From positions 62,001-126,000 of the forward strand of contig NZ_AP024885.1 of assembly GCF_024346975.1 (NCBI RefSeq): a stretch of 64,000 nt of DNA, written 5' to 3'. The notes under the pieces are model-generated. The model saw only the letters and a program-made list of their open reading frames with translations, did no database searches and was not told the DNA's origin. Source of the stretch: Vibrio neonatus (GTDB lineage: Bacteria > Pseudomonadota > Gammaproteobacteria > Enterobacterales > Vibrionaceae). Positions 37,924 to 46,049 of this stretch are shown here, piece after piece. How positions within the stretch are numbered: position 1 is the first letter of the stretch; each line of letters begins with the position of its first letter. The translations under genes were made by a program, and so were the position numbers.

Positions 37924-38546
37924 GTTTCAACATAAAATCCTTTTTTACAACTTGGACAATTAACGTTGCCTCGCTTACCGCTAGGTAAGCGCAAAGAAGT
38001 ATGGCAATGAATACAATTAACTAAAACCTTACTTTCAACATTACTCCACGACATCGTTTTTTTCGGTTGTACATCCTGGCTCAGTTTTGTCGTCGGGAAA
38101 CTATTAGGGTTAGTTGCCACAGCCATTCGATACCACCTTAATGCAGCTCCGTTGGCTGGAGATGCTTCATTAAGTAGGCTTTCATCAAAAGTAATAATTT
38201 TGATAATCCGACGTACCAACAAATCTAGACTTTGAGACGGAAGCCACTTTGTACCGAAACAAATTTGACCTGAAGAGTACACGTTAGGGTGGTATATCGG
38301 CGTCGTAATTTTAGCACTCGGTTCTTGAAACGGGTATCGACTCAATAACTCAATTTTGACTGTTGTTTTGTTTTGAATAACTGTAGGAAAATCACTTGAA
38401 CCAGCAGTGGGGTAACCCAACTCAATCACTAGTTCTCTAACAGGATTACCAACCGTCGATACAACCTTAACGAGCCCGTTAGTTTCTCGACTCAAAACCT
38501 CAATCTTACGTAGATCTTCTTGAACTCTTGTAGCGAATGCACTCAT
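37920..38546 (-). CDS. E2-like ubiquitin-conjugating enzyme with C-terminal zinc ribbon
   Basis: It has 208 residues. The UBC fold is eukaryote-like: YPFQEPSAKITTPIYHPNVYSSGQICFGTKWLPSQSL, where His86-Pro87-Asn88 is the HPN motif and Cys96 the catalytic cysteine ten residues on, as in canonical E2s. The following NEASPANGAALRWYRMAV corresponds to the E2 'NP.N.EAA..Y' helix. A C-terminal zinc ribbon (Cys178-x2-Cys181 and Cys197-x2-Cys200) is an addition that could bind target or E1. It lies 4 bp after the ubiquitin-like gene. Confidence 0.93.
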   Translation of the reverse strand: MSAFATRVQEDLRKIEVLSRETNGLVKVVSTVGNPVRELVIELGYPTAGSSDFPTVIQNKTTVKIELLSRYPFQEPSAKITTPIYHPNVYSSGQICFGTKWLPSQSLDLLVRRIIKIITFDESLLNEASPANGAALRWYRMAVATNPNSFPTTKLSQDVQPKKTMSWSNVESKVLVNCIHCHTSLRLPSGKRGNVNCPSCKKGFYVET

Positions 38547-38550
38547 TACT

Positions 38551-38802
38551 TTAACCTGCGACTAAAACGGGTTGAACTTCTAAAATATCACCATCTTTAA
38601 CTTCAGCACTCTGGAGCGTAGATGCGGGTGTTAGTGTTTTACCTGAATTTGTACTTACCAAACTGTAATCTGTATCCACTGGAAGAGACCAGTTATCTAC
38701 AGAAGCTTGGATAACATCAGCACCAGTATTTGACGAATCCAATACAACTTCAGCTTTACGTGTCTGGTCAGCTGTTCTAATGATTACCTTTATTTCAGAC
38801 AT
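38551..38802 (-). CDS. Ubiquitin-like beta-grasp protein ending in Gly
   Basis: It has 83 residues. The pattern (MSEIKVIIRTADQTRKAEVVLD, then a helix VIQASVDNWSL, then YSLVSTNSGKTLTPASTL and VKDGDILEVQPVLVAG) is that of a single ubiquitin/YukD-like beta-grasp domain, and the chain ends exactly in a C-terminal Gly83, ready for E1 adenylylation. The 'TLQSAEVKDGDILEV' segment corresponds to the ubiquitin 'TLxDYNIQKESTLHLV' strand. Its ATG overlaps the E1 stop by one base (TAATG). It is a single domain, unlike the two-domain ISG15-like BilA. Confidence 0.88.
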   Translation of the reverse strand: MSEIKVIIRTADQTRKAEVVLDSSNTGADVIQASVDNWSLPVDTDYSLVSTNSGKTLTPASTLQSAEVKDGDILEVQPVLVAG

Positions 38803-39926
38803 TAACTATCCCTCAATTCAATAATTACAGTTTTCCCCCGAGTTTGCATCTGTACAAACTTCCCAGGGAAGGTTTCTTTTAAATAGTGTTCTTTGATCTC
38901 TCTCAATGTAAAGTAGTCCTTGATGTCTACCAGTACAGATTCAGTTTTGCAGTTGTTACACCACATAAGGCTTGAATCCGAATTAGAAGCCTTTGTAAAT
39001 TCGACTGACTCATTACTAGCACCACAGATAGAACAAACGGCCGAGACAATAATCGGTTCACTACTTGTGATCAGCGAATCCTGCACTCCATCAAAGTTAT
39101 CACTCAACTGGACAATGTTACGTGTTCCAGAAATTATTACTGGTTCTTCAGATATCTCTGAGCAGCAGGGACACTGTTCACTTTTAACTAACTTCGATAT
39201 AGAAGTTTGACCTGTCATCGAGTTTTGGAGGATGCGAACAGCATCGTGTTCAAAGTCTCCTTTGATAAAACTCATAGCAAAAGAGGTAGCCAAGCTACCT
39301 GTAATACCTGACGTGATAATCGTGGTCGGTATTTTTTTCTCTTTGAATGCTACTTTTTTTAGCCAACCACACGAGTATCGTTCTTGAACTTTGTCATACA
39401 CGGATAAAGGTAAAGCGCACTCATAGCAGGCATTAGAGCCATGCTCACCAAAAGGATAAGCCTCAATTTGACAATACTTACTATCTATTCCCGTATTAAT
39501 AAGAGGAATGCCGGCTAAAAGACATAGCTTATTGAGTTTTATTCTAGCTTCAAAATTATCTACGCAGCACAAGACGCAAGAGTAACTTCCAAGTTTCTGG
39601 AAGTTTATAAGCTCCCAAGCATCACCATGAAAAGCATTTACTGTAATATTGGGCTCTAGTTCAATAAGTCGCCGTTTAGCAACTTCAACTTTTCGCTCAC
39701 CAACATCACACTCTCTAAAGAGAACACTTTTAGTTAAGTTATGTATTTCAATCGTATCGAAATCATAGAGGTCGATATAACCCACCCCAAGCAAAGCTAA
39801 ATTTTTTGCGACCTCATTCCCGACAGCCCCACAGCCAATAACAGCAACTTTGGCATTGTGGACCGCTTGTTGTGGAAACCAATCAATTAACTCATGTCGC
39901 TGGTATCTCTCGGTACTATTTCCCAT
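38802..39926 (-). CDS. E1-like ThiF-family activating enzyme
   Basis: Predicted ATP-dependent activator of the adjacent ubiquitin-like protein. It has 374 residues. The adenylation fold shows VAVIGCGAVGNEVAKNLALLGVGYIDLYDFDTIEIHNLTKSVLF (ATP-binding glycine loop 31-36 and the acidic end of the second strand), DNFEAR (Asp123) and IPTTIITSGITGSLATSF. Zinc-binding Cys pairs are Cys167-x2-Cys170 and Cys252/Cys255. Cys186 (ERYSCGWLKK) precedes the IPTT segment as the catalytic thioester Cys does in Uba4-type E1s. A C-terminal part with further CxxC pairs (298/301, 323/326) is an extra zinc module. Confidence 0.9.
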   Translation of the reverse strand: MGNSTERYQRHELIDWFPQQAVHNAKVAVIGCGAVGNEVAKNLALLGVGYIDLYDFDTIEIHNLTKSVLFRECDVGERKVEVAKRRLIELEPNITVNAFHGDAWELINFQKLGSYSCVLCCVDNFEARIKLNKLCLLAGIPLINTGIDSKYCQIEAYPFGEHGSNACYECALPLSVYDKVQERYSCGWLKKVAFKEKKIPTTIITSGITGSLATSFAMSFIKGDFEHDAVRILQNSMTGQTSISKLVKSEQCPCCSEISEEPVIISGTRNIVQLSDNFDGVQDSLITSSEPIIVSAVCSICGASNESVEFTKASNSDSSLMWCNNCKTESVLVDIKDYFTLREIKEHYLKETFPGKFVQMQTRGKTVIIELRDS

Positions 39927-40170
39927 GGAGCTTTTTTATCCTTTTTATCGCATCATTCAACATTTTCACAACCTCAGAACTGTATTGCGACATAAAGCCA
40001 TCAGTGCGATCAGGGTGGTAAAGCCTAACTTTCTCTTTATATGCCTTTTTCGCCTGAGCCAGGGTGGCACCTGTCGGGATACCTAAACGCTCATGTGGAG
40101 TTTGGCTTTCGAGCAGCTCTAGTTCACTCTTATAACCACTTTGTGATGTATCTAAATCTGTCCATTTCAT
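39916..40170 (-). CDS. Small J-domain protein in the conjugation operon
   Basis: It has 84 residues, almost only a J domain: ERLGIPTGATLAQAKKAYKEKVRLYHPDRTDGF with the HPD tripeptide at 52-54 that stimulates Hsp70 ATPase. The following helix is SSEVVKMLNDAIKRIKKLHGK. There is no Gly/Phe region, zinc finger or substrate domain. Its start codon overlaps the stop of the upstream gene by one base (TAATG) and its 3' end overlaps the E1 by 11 bp, so it is a deliberate member of the operon. Confidence 0.9.
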   Translation of the reverse strand: MKWTDLDTSQSGYKSELELLESQTPHERLGIPTGATLAQAKKAYKEKVRLYHPDRTDGFMSQYSSEVVKMLNDAIKRIKKLHGK

Positions 40171-40967
40171 TAACGAGCACTCAATATCATTGATTTTTCT
40201 GAAACGATGATCTCATAGCCGAACTGTGGATGATTAACGACTAGACCACGAACCTTAACAGTTTTACCACTCAAGCCAGAGATATATGGTTTACCACCAA
40301 CCTTTCTCACTGCACTACGGAAGAACACAAGCTTAAACCCACGAGTCCATGACTTACGTTCAAACATAACTGCAAAGTCATTACCGCGACGACTCTCTTT
40401 TACCTCTACAACCTTAGCTTCGAACGTTACAACTGAACCTACATGATCCTTGTAATTACTCAAAGTAATTACATCTGGAGTGTAGTCTCGTCCTGACTTT
40501 TGCCCCTGATCAACATTAACTGATTGGATTTGCGTTGACTGGCAGGCAACACATTGACCTGCGTTTGCCTCTAAAAGGACGGTAACACTCTCAGAGTGAT
40601 AAAATACTTTACAATTGTGGCATTGATGTAACCCTAACCTCTTATCTAAAGGAGCCCCTGTAAACGCATCATGTAAACCAGACAGGTCTATGCCTGAAAG
40701 TCCACTACGATTTTCACTGCTAAAGGAATTAGAACTGGAAGTCTCTGTAGAAAACTTAATCGTCGGTCTTGCGCTAGTAGGCGTTTGAGTTCTAGTCGAT
40801 GGTCTAAACGATTGAGGAGGTGTATTAGGTTTTTTTTGTGGCGGTGAGGAATGTGTATTTTGATTATAAGTATTTCTCGTGTTATTTGTAGAAGATGAGT
40901 TTGATTTACTCCCACCGAATAATGCAGAAACTAACCAACAGACACCTATAAAAATCAGAAACTCCAC
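40170..40967 (-). CDS. Membrane-anchored zinc-ribbon/OB-like protein, first gene of the conjugation operon
   Basis: It has 265 residues. An N-terminal transmembrane helix (MEFLIFIGVCWLVSALFGG) leads into a Ser/Thr/Asn/Pro-rich disordered linker (about 20-95). A zinc ribbon follows (Cys116-x2-Cys119 and Cys139-x2-Cys142), then a C-terminal beta-rich region (about 155-265: VGSVVTFEAKVVEVKESRRGNDFAVMFERKS ... GKTVKVRGLVVNHPQFGYEIIVS) with an OB-fold-like strand pattern. It may tether the pathway to the inner membrane and sense nucleic acid; this is inference. Start chosen because ATG 40967 opens the frame next to the promoter gap. Confidence 0.7.
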   Translation of the reverse strand: MEFLIFIGVCWLVSALFGGSKSNSSSTNNTRNTYNQNTHSSPPQKKPNTPPQSFRPSTRTQTPTSARPTIKFSTETSSSNSFSSENRSGLSGIDLSGLHDAFTGAPLDKRLGLHQCHNCKVFYHSESVTVLLEANAGQCVACQSTQIQSVNVDQGQKSGRDYTPDVITLSNYKDHVGSVVTFEAKVVEVKESRRGNDFAVMFERKSWTRGFKLVFFRSAVRKVGGKPYISGLSGKTVKVRGLVVNHPQFGYEIIVSEKSMILSAR

Positions 40968-41078
40968 AACTTAATCATTCCCTATAAAGATACTATGTAA
41001 CTACGATGAACATATTAGCCATATTAAGCATTAATTGCATACGACTCGATCAAGTTTTGCCATTCAAAACCATCTCAA

Positions 41079-41210
41079 TCACACGTTTAAAATCAATCGG
41101 ATATAACTGCAGACTGACTCCCTTCGCCTCAGCGCTGCTTTACGTAATCCCTCCGCCTCTTCTCTATTGAGATAAAAACTCACACCAACAAACTTTGGGT
41201 CAAAGACGTG
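41079..41210 (-). pseudogene. 43-residue remnant, ribbon-helix-helix-like
   Basis: An open stretch with no start codon reads FDPKFVGVSFYLNREEAEG-LRKAALRRRES-VCSYIRLILNV then stop. The pattern resembles a small ribbon-helix-helix or mobilisation-accessory protein ('VSFYLxxEEAxxLRxAAxxRxxSVxxYIR'). It looks like debris from an older mobile element. Confidence 0.35.
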
Positions 41211-41236
41211 TTAACACAAACCCCGTCAACACGTCT
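41204..41236. repeat. Inverted repeat AGACGTGTT-N15-AACACGTCT
   Basis: A perfect 9-bp inverted repeat with a 15-bp spacer in the divergent gap of the island. It could be an operator for the conjugation operon or a residue of a mobile-element end. Confidence 0.45.
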
Positions 41237-41539
41237 GTGGACGCAAATGAGTTAGCCGAAACTATCCATTTGACAAAAGATTGTGCAAACGCGAAAGCTA
41301 AACTCTAGAAAAGTGTAATGGCTTGAGCACTAGACTGCGGATCTTTACTATCTGCCGTCAAACTACACACTCAGATCAACGAAGCAGTAAGCCATTTGCG
41401 GTAACACTATTGCCATCAAAAGTATTTTAGAGCAGTAGCTCTAAGTCGCTCTTATCCCTTTGCGCATCATTTGCGACTTAAACTACTTTGTTTACGGTAA
41501 TATGTAGTTAAACTGTCGATTTTTACGTTAGGGGTGCAA

Positions 41540-42376
41540 ATGCGTTCAGATATCTTGAGTTGGCGTCATTTTAAGGGTGGAGATGTTAACAAGCCTTTTT
41601 TAACGCTCTTTAATTTTGGGCCGATGTCGAAGGACGAATTTCGTTTTATTATGACAAACTCAAGCGAGAATGTCCGTCGGCACGAACTGTCACACTATCA
41701 GCCTATAATGCACTATCTGAATGCGATTCATCACAGTATACCCTACAGGGACCGAGGCAAGGCCTTTCCAGAGAGTGATTTCATTCATGGAGAACGGGTT
41801 AATTTCGAAGTGTTTTTAGACCGCTTAGCAAAAGGCCCAATGTCAAATCAAACATTTCAAGAGCTCATCAAAAGCGAGAATACGACCGCCAATTTTTTTG
41901 CTCATAAGCAAAATGTCATTCCTCTAGCTGATAGTATCCGGATGCTTGCGAACAAACTTCATGAACTTCCAGAGTATTTACAACATGAGCAAGATGTGGA
42001 GGATATCTATTCTGCTGATAAAGTAAGATTTGATCTGGATAAAGCCATAGCTGAGTCTATGAAGGACACCCTTAAAAATCGCAAGAAAAGGCTAGAATCC
42101 TCCCCTAAATACCCTGAAAAAATTCAAACCGTCACTACAACATTTAAGAGAAACCCAGATGTCATAGTTGAAGTATTGCTGAGGGCAAATGGTGTATGTG
42201 AGCGTTGCAAGCAACAAGCTCCTTTTCTAAAACGTAAAGGCAATACTCCCTACTTATTAGAAGTGCATCATATTATAAGATTGGCTGATGGTGGCACTGA
42301 TAGTATTGATAACGCACAAGCACTTTGCCCTAATTGCCACCGAGAGCTTCATTTTGGATCTTCAAGCAATGTGTAG
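41540..42376 (+). CDS. HNH endonuclease domain protein
   Basis: It has 278 residues from ATG 41540, which has AGGGG 5 bp upstream; the frame also opens with GTG 41534. The C-terminal 65 residues form an HNH nuclease: zinc Cys pair in VCERCKQQAP, LEVHHIIRLADGGTDSIDNAQALCPNCHRELHF (HH, Asn, second CxxC, final His). The N-terminal 200 residues are helical and unassigned. McrA-type HNH proteins cut modified or invading DNA, so a restriction-like defence role is likely. It is divergent from the conjugation operon. Confidence 0.85.
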   Translation: MRSDILSWRHFKGGDVNKPFLTLFNFGPMSKDEFRFIMTNSSENVRRHELSHYQPIMHYLNAIHHSIPYRDRGKAFPESDFIHGERVNFEVFLDRLAKGPMSNQTFQELIKSENTTANFFAHKQNVIPLADSIRMLANKLHELPEYLQHEQDVEDIYSADKVRFDLDKAIAESMKDTLKNRKKRLESSPKYPEKIQTVTTTFKRNPDVIVEVLLRANGVCERCKQQAPFLKRKGNTPYLLEVHHIIRLADGGTDSIDNAQALCPNCHRELHFGSSSNV

Positions 42377-42544
42377 CACTAATTTGCTTTTGTCCCTACC
42401 TCGACCGAGAAGCCCAGTCAAACTCGTCGCAGGACATAATGAGCAACTTCCCCTTTGAGACTCTATTTCTGTGAAGCCACGGTTCAACTATAATACGTTT
42501 GTTTTATTTCTGAGCTTGCAAAATCATTAACGGAATGGGCATTG

Positions 42545-42688
42545 ATGGACATTTGGCGGTTAGTTACACATCACGAAGAATCAGAAACAGCATTAGATCA
42601 AATAATCCAAAGAGGACGGATAGCTATTGGCTGGTCAGATCTTGGCGACCTTTCTATCTGGCAACCTGAAAATGATATTGGGACATAA
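42545..42688 (+). pseudogene. 47-residue N-terminal remnant of a probable restriction-type protein
   Basis: ATG 42545 encodes MDIWRLVTHHEESETALDQI... with RGRIAIGWSDLGDLSIW, then a stop. The pattern 'WRLVTHH...RIAIGWSDLGDL' is the N-terminus of larger bacterial proteins often annotated as restriction endonuclease-like; the remainder is missing. It lies between the HNH gene and the right end repeat, so the island has lost a third gene. Confidence 0.5.
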
Positions 42689-42732
42689 ATGTTTTAGAAA
42701 AGGTAGCGTACCGATGTGATTGCCGCCTTTTT

Positions 42733-42765
42733 AGTATGACACCTTAATACTCAGTATGAGACTTT
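42733..42765. repeat. Right end of the island: inner and outer AGTATGA-type motifs
   Basis: A 22-bp repeat (42733-42754; AGTATGACACC then TTAATACTCAG) is the inverse of the left 22-mer with two mismatches. A second shorter motif AGTATGAGACTTT (42753-42765) follows immediately, matching the outer left motif. Together they mark the island boundary before the typA promoter. Confidence 0.75.
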
Positions 42766-42982
42766 ATTGCGCTCCCAAACTCGGCTTTCGCTGAGGTGTT
42801 TTTGCTGTTTAGCAGTGGCTGATTTGGCGGGATTTCTTAATATATAACAAATAAATTAGGAAATAAGTTGGGGGATAGATCACATCTAGTTGGGATTTTG
42901 GCTAAAATCTGATACATTAGCGCGAAATTTTTATTCCCTGTCATCGGCACACTGCCGAGACTCTACTGAGTGAACTCTATTC
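42766..42982. other. typA upstream region
   Basis: 217 bp outside the island, reading into typA. AT-rich, with a probable promoter near TTGGGATTTTGGCTAAAATCTGATACATT (about 42892-42920). No gene or RNA seen. Confidence 0.4.
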
Positions 42983-44812
42983 ATGTCTACTCCACAGATT
43001 GATAAGTTAAGAAACATCGCCATCATTGCGCACGTTGACCACGGTAAAACAACTTTGGTTGATAAGCTGCTTCAACAATCAGGTACGCTTGAATCCCGCG
43101 GCGAAGTTGAAGAGCGCGTGATGGACTCAAACGATATCGAAAAGGAACGTGGTATCACCATTTTGGCGAAGAACACCGCCATCAACTGGCACGATTACCG
43201 TATTAATATCGTTGATACTCCTGGACACGCAGACTTCGGTGGTGAAGTAGAGCGTATTATGTCTATGGTTGACTCAGTGCTACTTATTGTTGATGCAGTT
43301 GATGGTCCTATGCCTCAAACTCGCTTCGTAACACAAAAAGCATTTGCACACGGTCTTAAACCAATTGTTGTAATCAACAAGATTGACCGTCCTGGTTCTC
43401 GTCCTGATTGGGTAATGGATCAAGTATTTGATTTGTTTGATAACCTAGGTGCAACTGATGATCAACTAGACTTCCAAGTTGTTTACGCATCAGCTCTAAA
43501 CGGTTGGGCAACACTTGAAGAAGGTGAAGTTGGCGAAGATATGGAACCATTGTTCCAAGCTATCGTTGATAACGTAGAAAAGCCTAATGTTGACATTAAT
43601 GGCGATCTACAAATGCAAGTATCGCAACTTGATTACAGCTCTTACGTTGGTGTTATTGGTGTATGTCGTGTTACTCGCGGTAGCATCAAACCAAACCAAC
43701 AAGTGACTATCGTTGGTGCTGATGGCAAGAAACGTAACGGTAAAGTGGGTACGGTTCTTGGTTACCTTGGCCTTGAGCGTCATGAAGTTGATCAAGCAAA
43801 CGCTGGCGATATCATCGCAATCACAGGTTTAGGCGAGCTGAAAATTTCAGACACTATCTGTGACCAAAACAACGTTGAAGCTATGACTCCTCTATCTGTA
43901 GATGAGCCAACAGTAACCATGACTTTCCAAGTAAACACTTCTCCGTTTGCTGGTAAAGAAGGTAAATTCGTTACTTCACGTAATATCCTAGAGCGTCTAG
44001 AAAAAGAATTGGTTCACAACGTAGCACTACGTGTTGAACAAACTGACGATCCAGATAAATTCCGCGTTTCAGGTCGTGGTGAGCTTCACCTTTCTATCCT
44101 GATTGAAAACATGCGTCGTGAAGGCTTCGAGCTAGCAGTTTCTCGTCCTGAAGTAATCCTGAAGGAAGAAGACGGTCAACTTCTAGAACCATACGAAACA
44201 GTAACCATCGATGTGCTTGAAGAGCACCAAGGTGGCATCATGGAAAATATCGGCCTACGTAAAGGTGAGCTAACAGATATGTCTCCAGATGGTAAAGGCC
44301 GTGTACGTATGGACTTTATGATGCCTTCTCGTGGTCTTATCGGTTTCCAAACTGAGTTCCTGACTCTGACTTCTGGTTCTGGTTTGATGTACCACACATT
44401 TGATCACTACGGCCCGCACAAAGGTGGCGTAATCGGTCAACGTAACAACGGCGTTCTAATTTCTAACGCAACAGGTAAAGCACTGACTTACGCATTGTTT
44501 AACCTACAAGAGCGTGGTCGTCTATTTGCTCAGCACGCTGATGAAGTATACGAAGGTCAGATTATCGGTATTCATAACCGTTCTAACGACCTAACAGTTA
44601 ACTGTCTTAAAGGTAAGCAGCTAACTAACGTACGTGCTTCTGGTACGGATGAAGCTCAGGTTCTTTCACCACCGATCAAACACACACTAGAGCAAGCTCT
44701 AGAGTTTATCGATGAAGATGAACTAGTAGAAGTAACTCCAGAAAGCATTCGTATCCGTAAGAAACTTCTTACTGAAAACGAACGTAAACGTGCGAGTCGC
44801 CCAGCAAAATAA
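42983..44812 (+). CDS. typA: Ribosome-associated GTPase TypA/BipA
   Basis: Translational GTPase needed for 50S assembly in cold and stress. It has 609 residues. G motifs: [10 protein letters not shown] (G1), RGITI (G2), [14 protein letters not shown] (G3), NKIDRPG (G4), SALNGWA (G5). Then the EF-G-like domains II, III and V and the BipA-specific C-terminal domain ([47 protein letters not shown]). typA next to glnA is the normal vibrio neighbour, here separated by the island. Confidence 0.97.
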   Translation: MSTPQIDKLRNIAIIAHVDHGKTTLVDKLLQQSGTLESRGEVEERVMDSNDIEKERGITILAKNTAINWHDYRINIVDTPGHADFGGEVERIMSMVDSVLLIVDAVDGPMPQTRFVTQKAFAHGLKPIVVINKIDRPGSRPDWVMDQVFDLFDNLGATDDQLDFQVVYASALNGWATLEEGEVGEDMEPLFQAIVDNVEKPNVDINGDLQMQVSQLDYSSYVGVIGVCRVTRGSIKPNQQVTIVGADGKKRNGKVGTVLGYLGLERHEVDQANAGDIIAITGLGELKISDTICDQNNVEAMTPLSVDEPTVTMTFQVNTSPFAGKEGKFVTSRNILERLEKELVHNVALRVEQTDDPDKFRVSGRGELHLSILIENMRREGFELAVSRPEVILKEEDGQLLEPYETVTIDVLEEHQGGIMENIGLRKGELTDMSPDGKGRVRMDFMMPSRGLIGFQTEFLTLTSGSGLMYHTFDHYGPHKGGVIGQRNNGVLISNATGKALTYALFNLQERGRLFAQHADEVYEGQIIGIHNRSNDLTVNCLKGKQLTNVRASGTDEAQVLSPPIKHTLEQALEFIDEDELVEVTPESIRIRKKLLTENERKRASRPAK

Positions 44813-44850
44813 GAGACAATTAGCGTTTCGCTAGTTATCTAACTTATTTA

Positions 44851-44898
44851 AGCCCCACTGAAGTTGTCATTTGACTTACCTCAGTGGGGCTTTCTTTT
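44851..44898 (+). terminator. Rho-independent terminator after typA
   Basis: AGCCCCACTGA and TCAGTGGGGCT form an 11-bp stem with a long loop of about 19 nt, followed by TTCTTTT. Confidence 0.85.
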
Positions 44899-44938
44899 AT
44901 CGGCGAATTAGTTTTGCTAAACTGAGACGACTTTTTGA

Positions 44939-45041
44939 TATCAATCTAATATCTGAGTGTGTCAAAAATGACTCGAGGAAACGTTCACATAGTGAAATGT
45001 GTATCAGGATTGATATAAGGGTCACTACAAGGGATTGGTAT
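44939..45041. repeat. Degenerate relative of the vibrio palindromic repeat
   Basis: TATCAATC (44939-44946) and GATTGATA (45008-45015) form one inverted pair, and an isolated GATTGGTAT lies at 45033-45041. It fills most of the 304-bp gap between typA and yihY. Probably a decayed or composite copy. Confidence 0.35.
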
Positions 45042-45116
45042 AATTCACCCTAAGTCTTTTAACTTTCTCAGCCTCAGATCGAGTAGGCTAGAAACTAAGT
45101 TCGGTGTTACAGCAGG

Positions 45117-46049
45117 ATGCAGAAAATTCCAAATCTTCCAAACTTTCCAAATTGGGTGCATGTGTTACTGCACTATTTCAGCTACCTTTACCAAAGAGCA
45201 AAGCACGATAGGTTGCCCGTCAATGCCGGCTATATGGCCTATATTACTTTGTTATCTTTAGTGCCACTGACCACTGTAACGTTAACGGCACTGTCTCGAG
45301 TACCGATGTTTGACGGGGTTGGTGATACCGTTCAGCAATTTGTGTTTAGCAATTTTGTTCCTACAGCGGGTGAGGCAATTCAGCACACCTTAAATGAGTT
45401 TATTGCCAATACAGGTAAGATGACGTCGATTGGATTGATCTTTCTGTTTGTGGCAGCGGTATTGTTGATTTCAGCAATTGATAAGAATCTGAATTACATT
45501 TGGCGAGTGCGCAAGAAGCGCCGCACCGTGTATTCATTGTCGATTTATTGGATGGTATTGACCTTAGGCCCAATCTTAATGGGCACTAGCTTAGTGTTTT
45601 CTTCTTACATCGCCTCACTCAAAGTGTGGAGTGAAGATACCGTCCATCTGGTGTACGGTTTGCTACCGATTATTTTTTCTTTCATCGCATTCTTTGGGCT
45701 TTATCTATTAGTGCCTAATATTAAGGTTCGCTTTAATCATGCGCTGGCGGGCGCATTAGTGGCAGGCTGCTTGTTTGAAGTCAGTAAAAAGCTGTTTGCT
45801 TATTATGTGTCGCAGTTTCCATCGTATCAGTTAATTTATGGCGCTTTAGCCGCTGTACCTTTGCTCTTTATGTGGATCTATCTGTGTTGGATGATCGTAT
45901 TAATCGGTGCGGAAATTACCGCAAGTCTTGGTGAAGATGAAGTTTGGCGAGTGGATAAGCCATTTGATATGAGCTCATTTTTGCATTACCAAAATATATT
46001 AATGAGAAAAAGGATTCGACGTGATAGCTCTGATACAGAGAGTGAGTGA
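45117..46049 (+). CDS. YihY/BrkB-family inner-membrane protein
   Basis: It has 310 residues and about six hydrophobic helices. Conserved parts are [73 protein letters not shown] and [27 protein letters not shown]. Formerly misnamed ribonuclease BN; function unknown. It overlaps dtd by 29 bp in the yihY-dtd-fabY order found in E. coli. Confidence 0.92.
   Translation: MQKIPNLPNFPNWVHVLLHYFSYLYQRAKHDRLPVNAGYMAYITLLSLVPLTTVTLTALSRVPMFDGVGDTVQQFVFSNFVPTAGEAIQHTLNEFIANTGKMTSIGLIFLFVAAVLLISAIDKNLNYIWRVRKKRRTVYSLSIYWMVLTLGPILMGTSLVFSSYIASLKVWSEDTVHLVYGLLPIIFSFIAFFGLYLLVPNIKVRFNHALAGALVAGCLFEVSKKLFAYYVSQFPSYQLIYGALAAVPLLFMWIYLCWMIVLIGAEITASLGEDEVWRVDKPFDMSSFLHYQNILMRKRIRRDSSDTESE

Larger units (their letters stand above)
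40968..41539. other. Divergent promoter gap between the conjugation operon and the HNH gene
   Basis: About 570 bp without an intact gene. It contains a degenerate remnant at 41079, an inverted repeat at 41204, and a further inverted repeat AAGTCGC...GCGACTT (about 41439-41478) just before the HNH gene. Promoters for both directions must lie here, but no convincing sigma-70 pair stood out. Confidence 0.5.

Noticed and set aside
38551..38802. ThiS/MoaD sulfur-carrier instead of a ubiquitin-like modifier
   Set aside because: The C-terminus is VLVAG rather than the Gly-Gly typical of ThiS/MoaD, no thiamine or molybdopterin gene is nearby, and an E2 and JAMM protease are in the same operon.
40688..40915. 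75-residue minus-strand ORF within the first operon gene
   Set aside because: It is an out-of-frame shadow of the low-complexity Ser/Thr/Asn linker of the 265-residue protein.
37083..40967. CBASS system
   Set aside because: No cGAS/DncV-like nucleotidyltransferase and no CBASS effector gene are present, and E1 and E2 are separate genes rather than the Cap2 fusion.
44871..45053. 60-residue plus-strand ORF after typA
   Set aside because: It begins inside the typA terminator and crosses the degenerate repeat; no start site or similarity.
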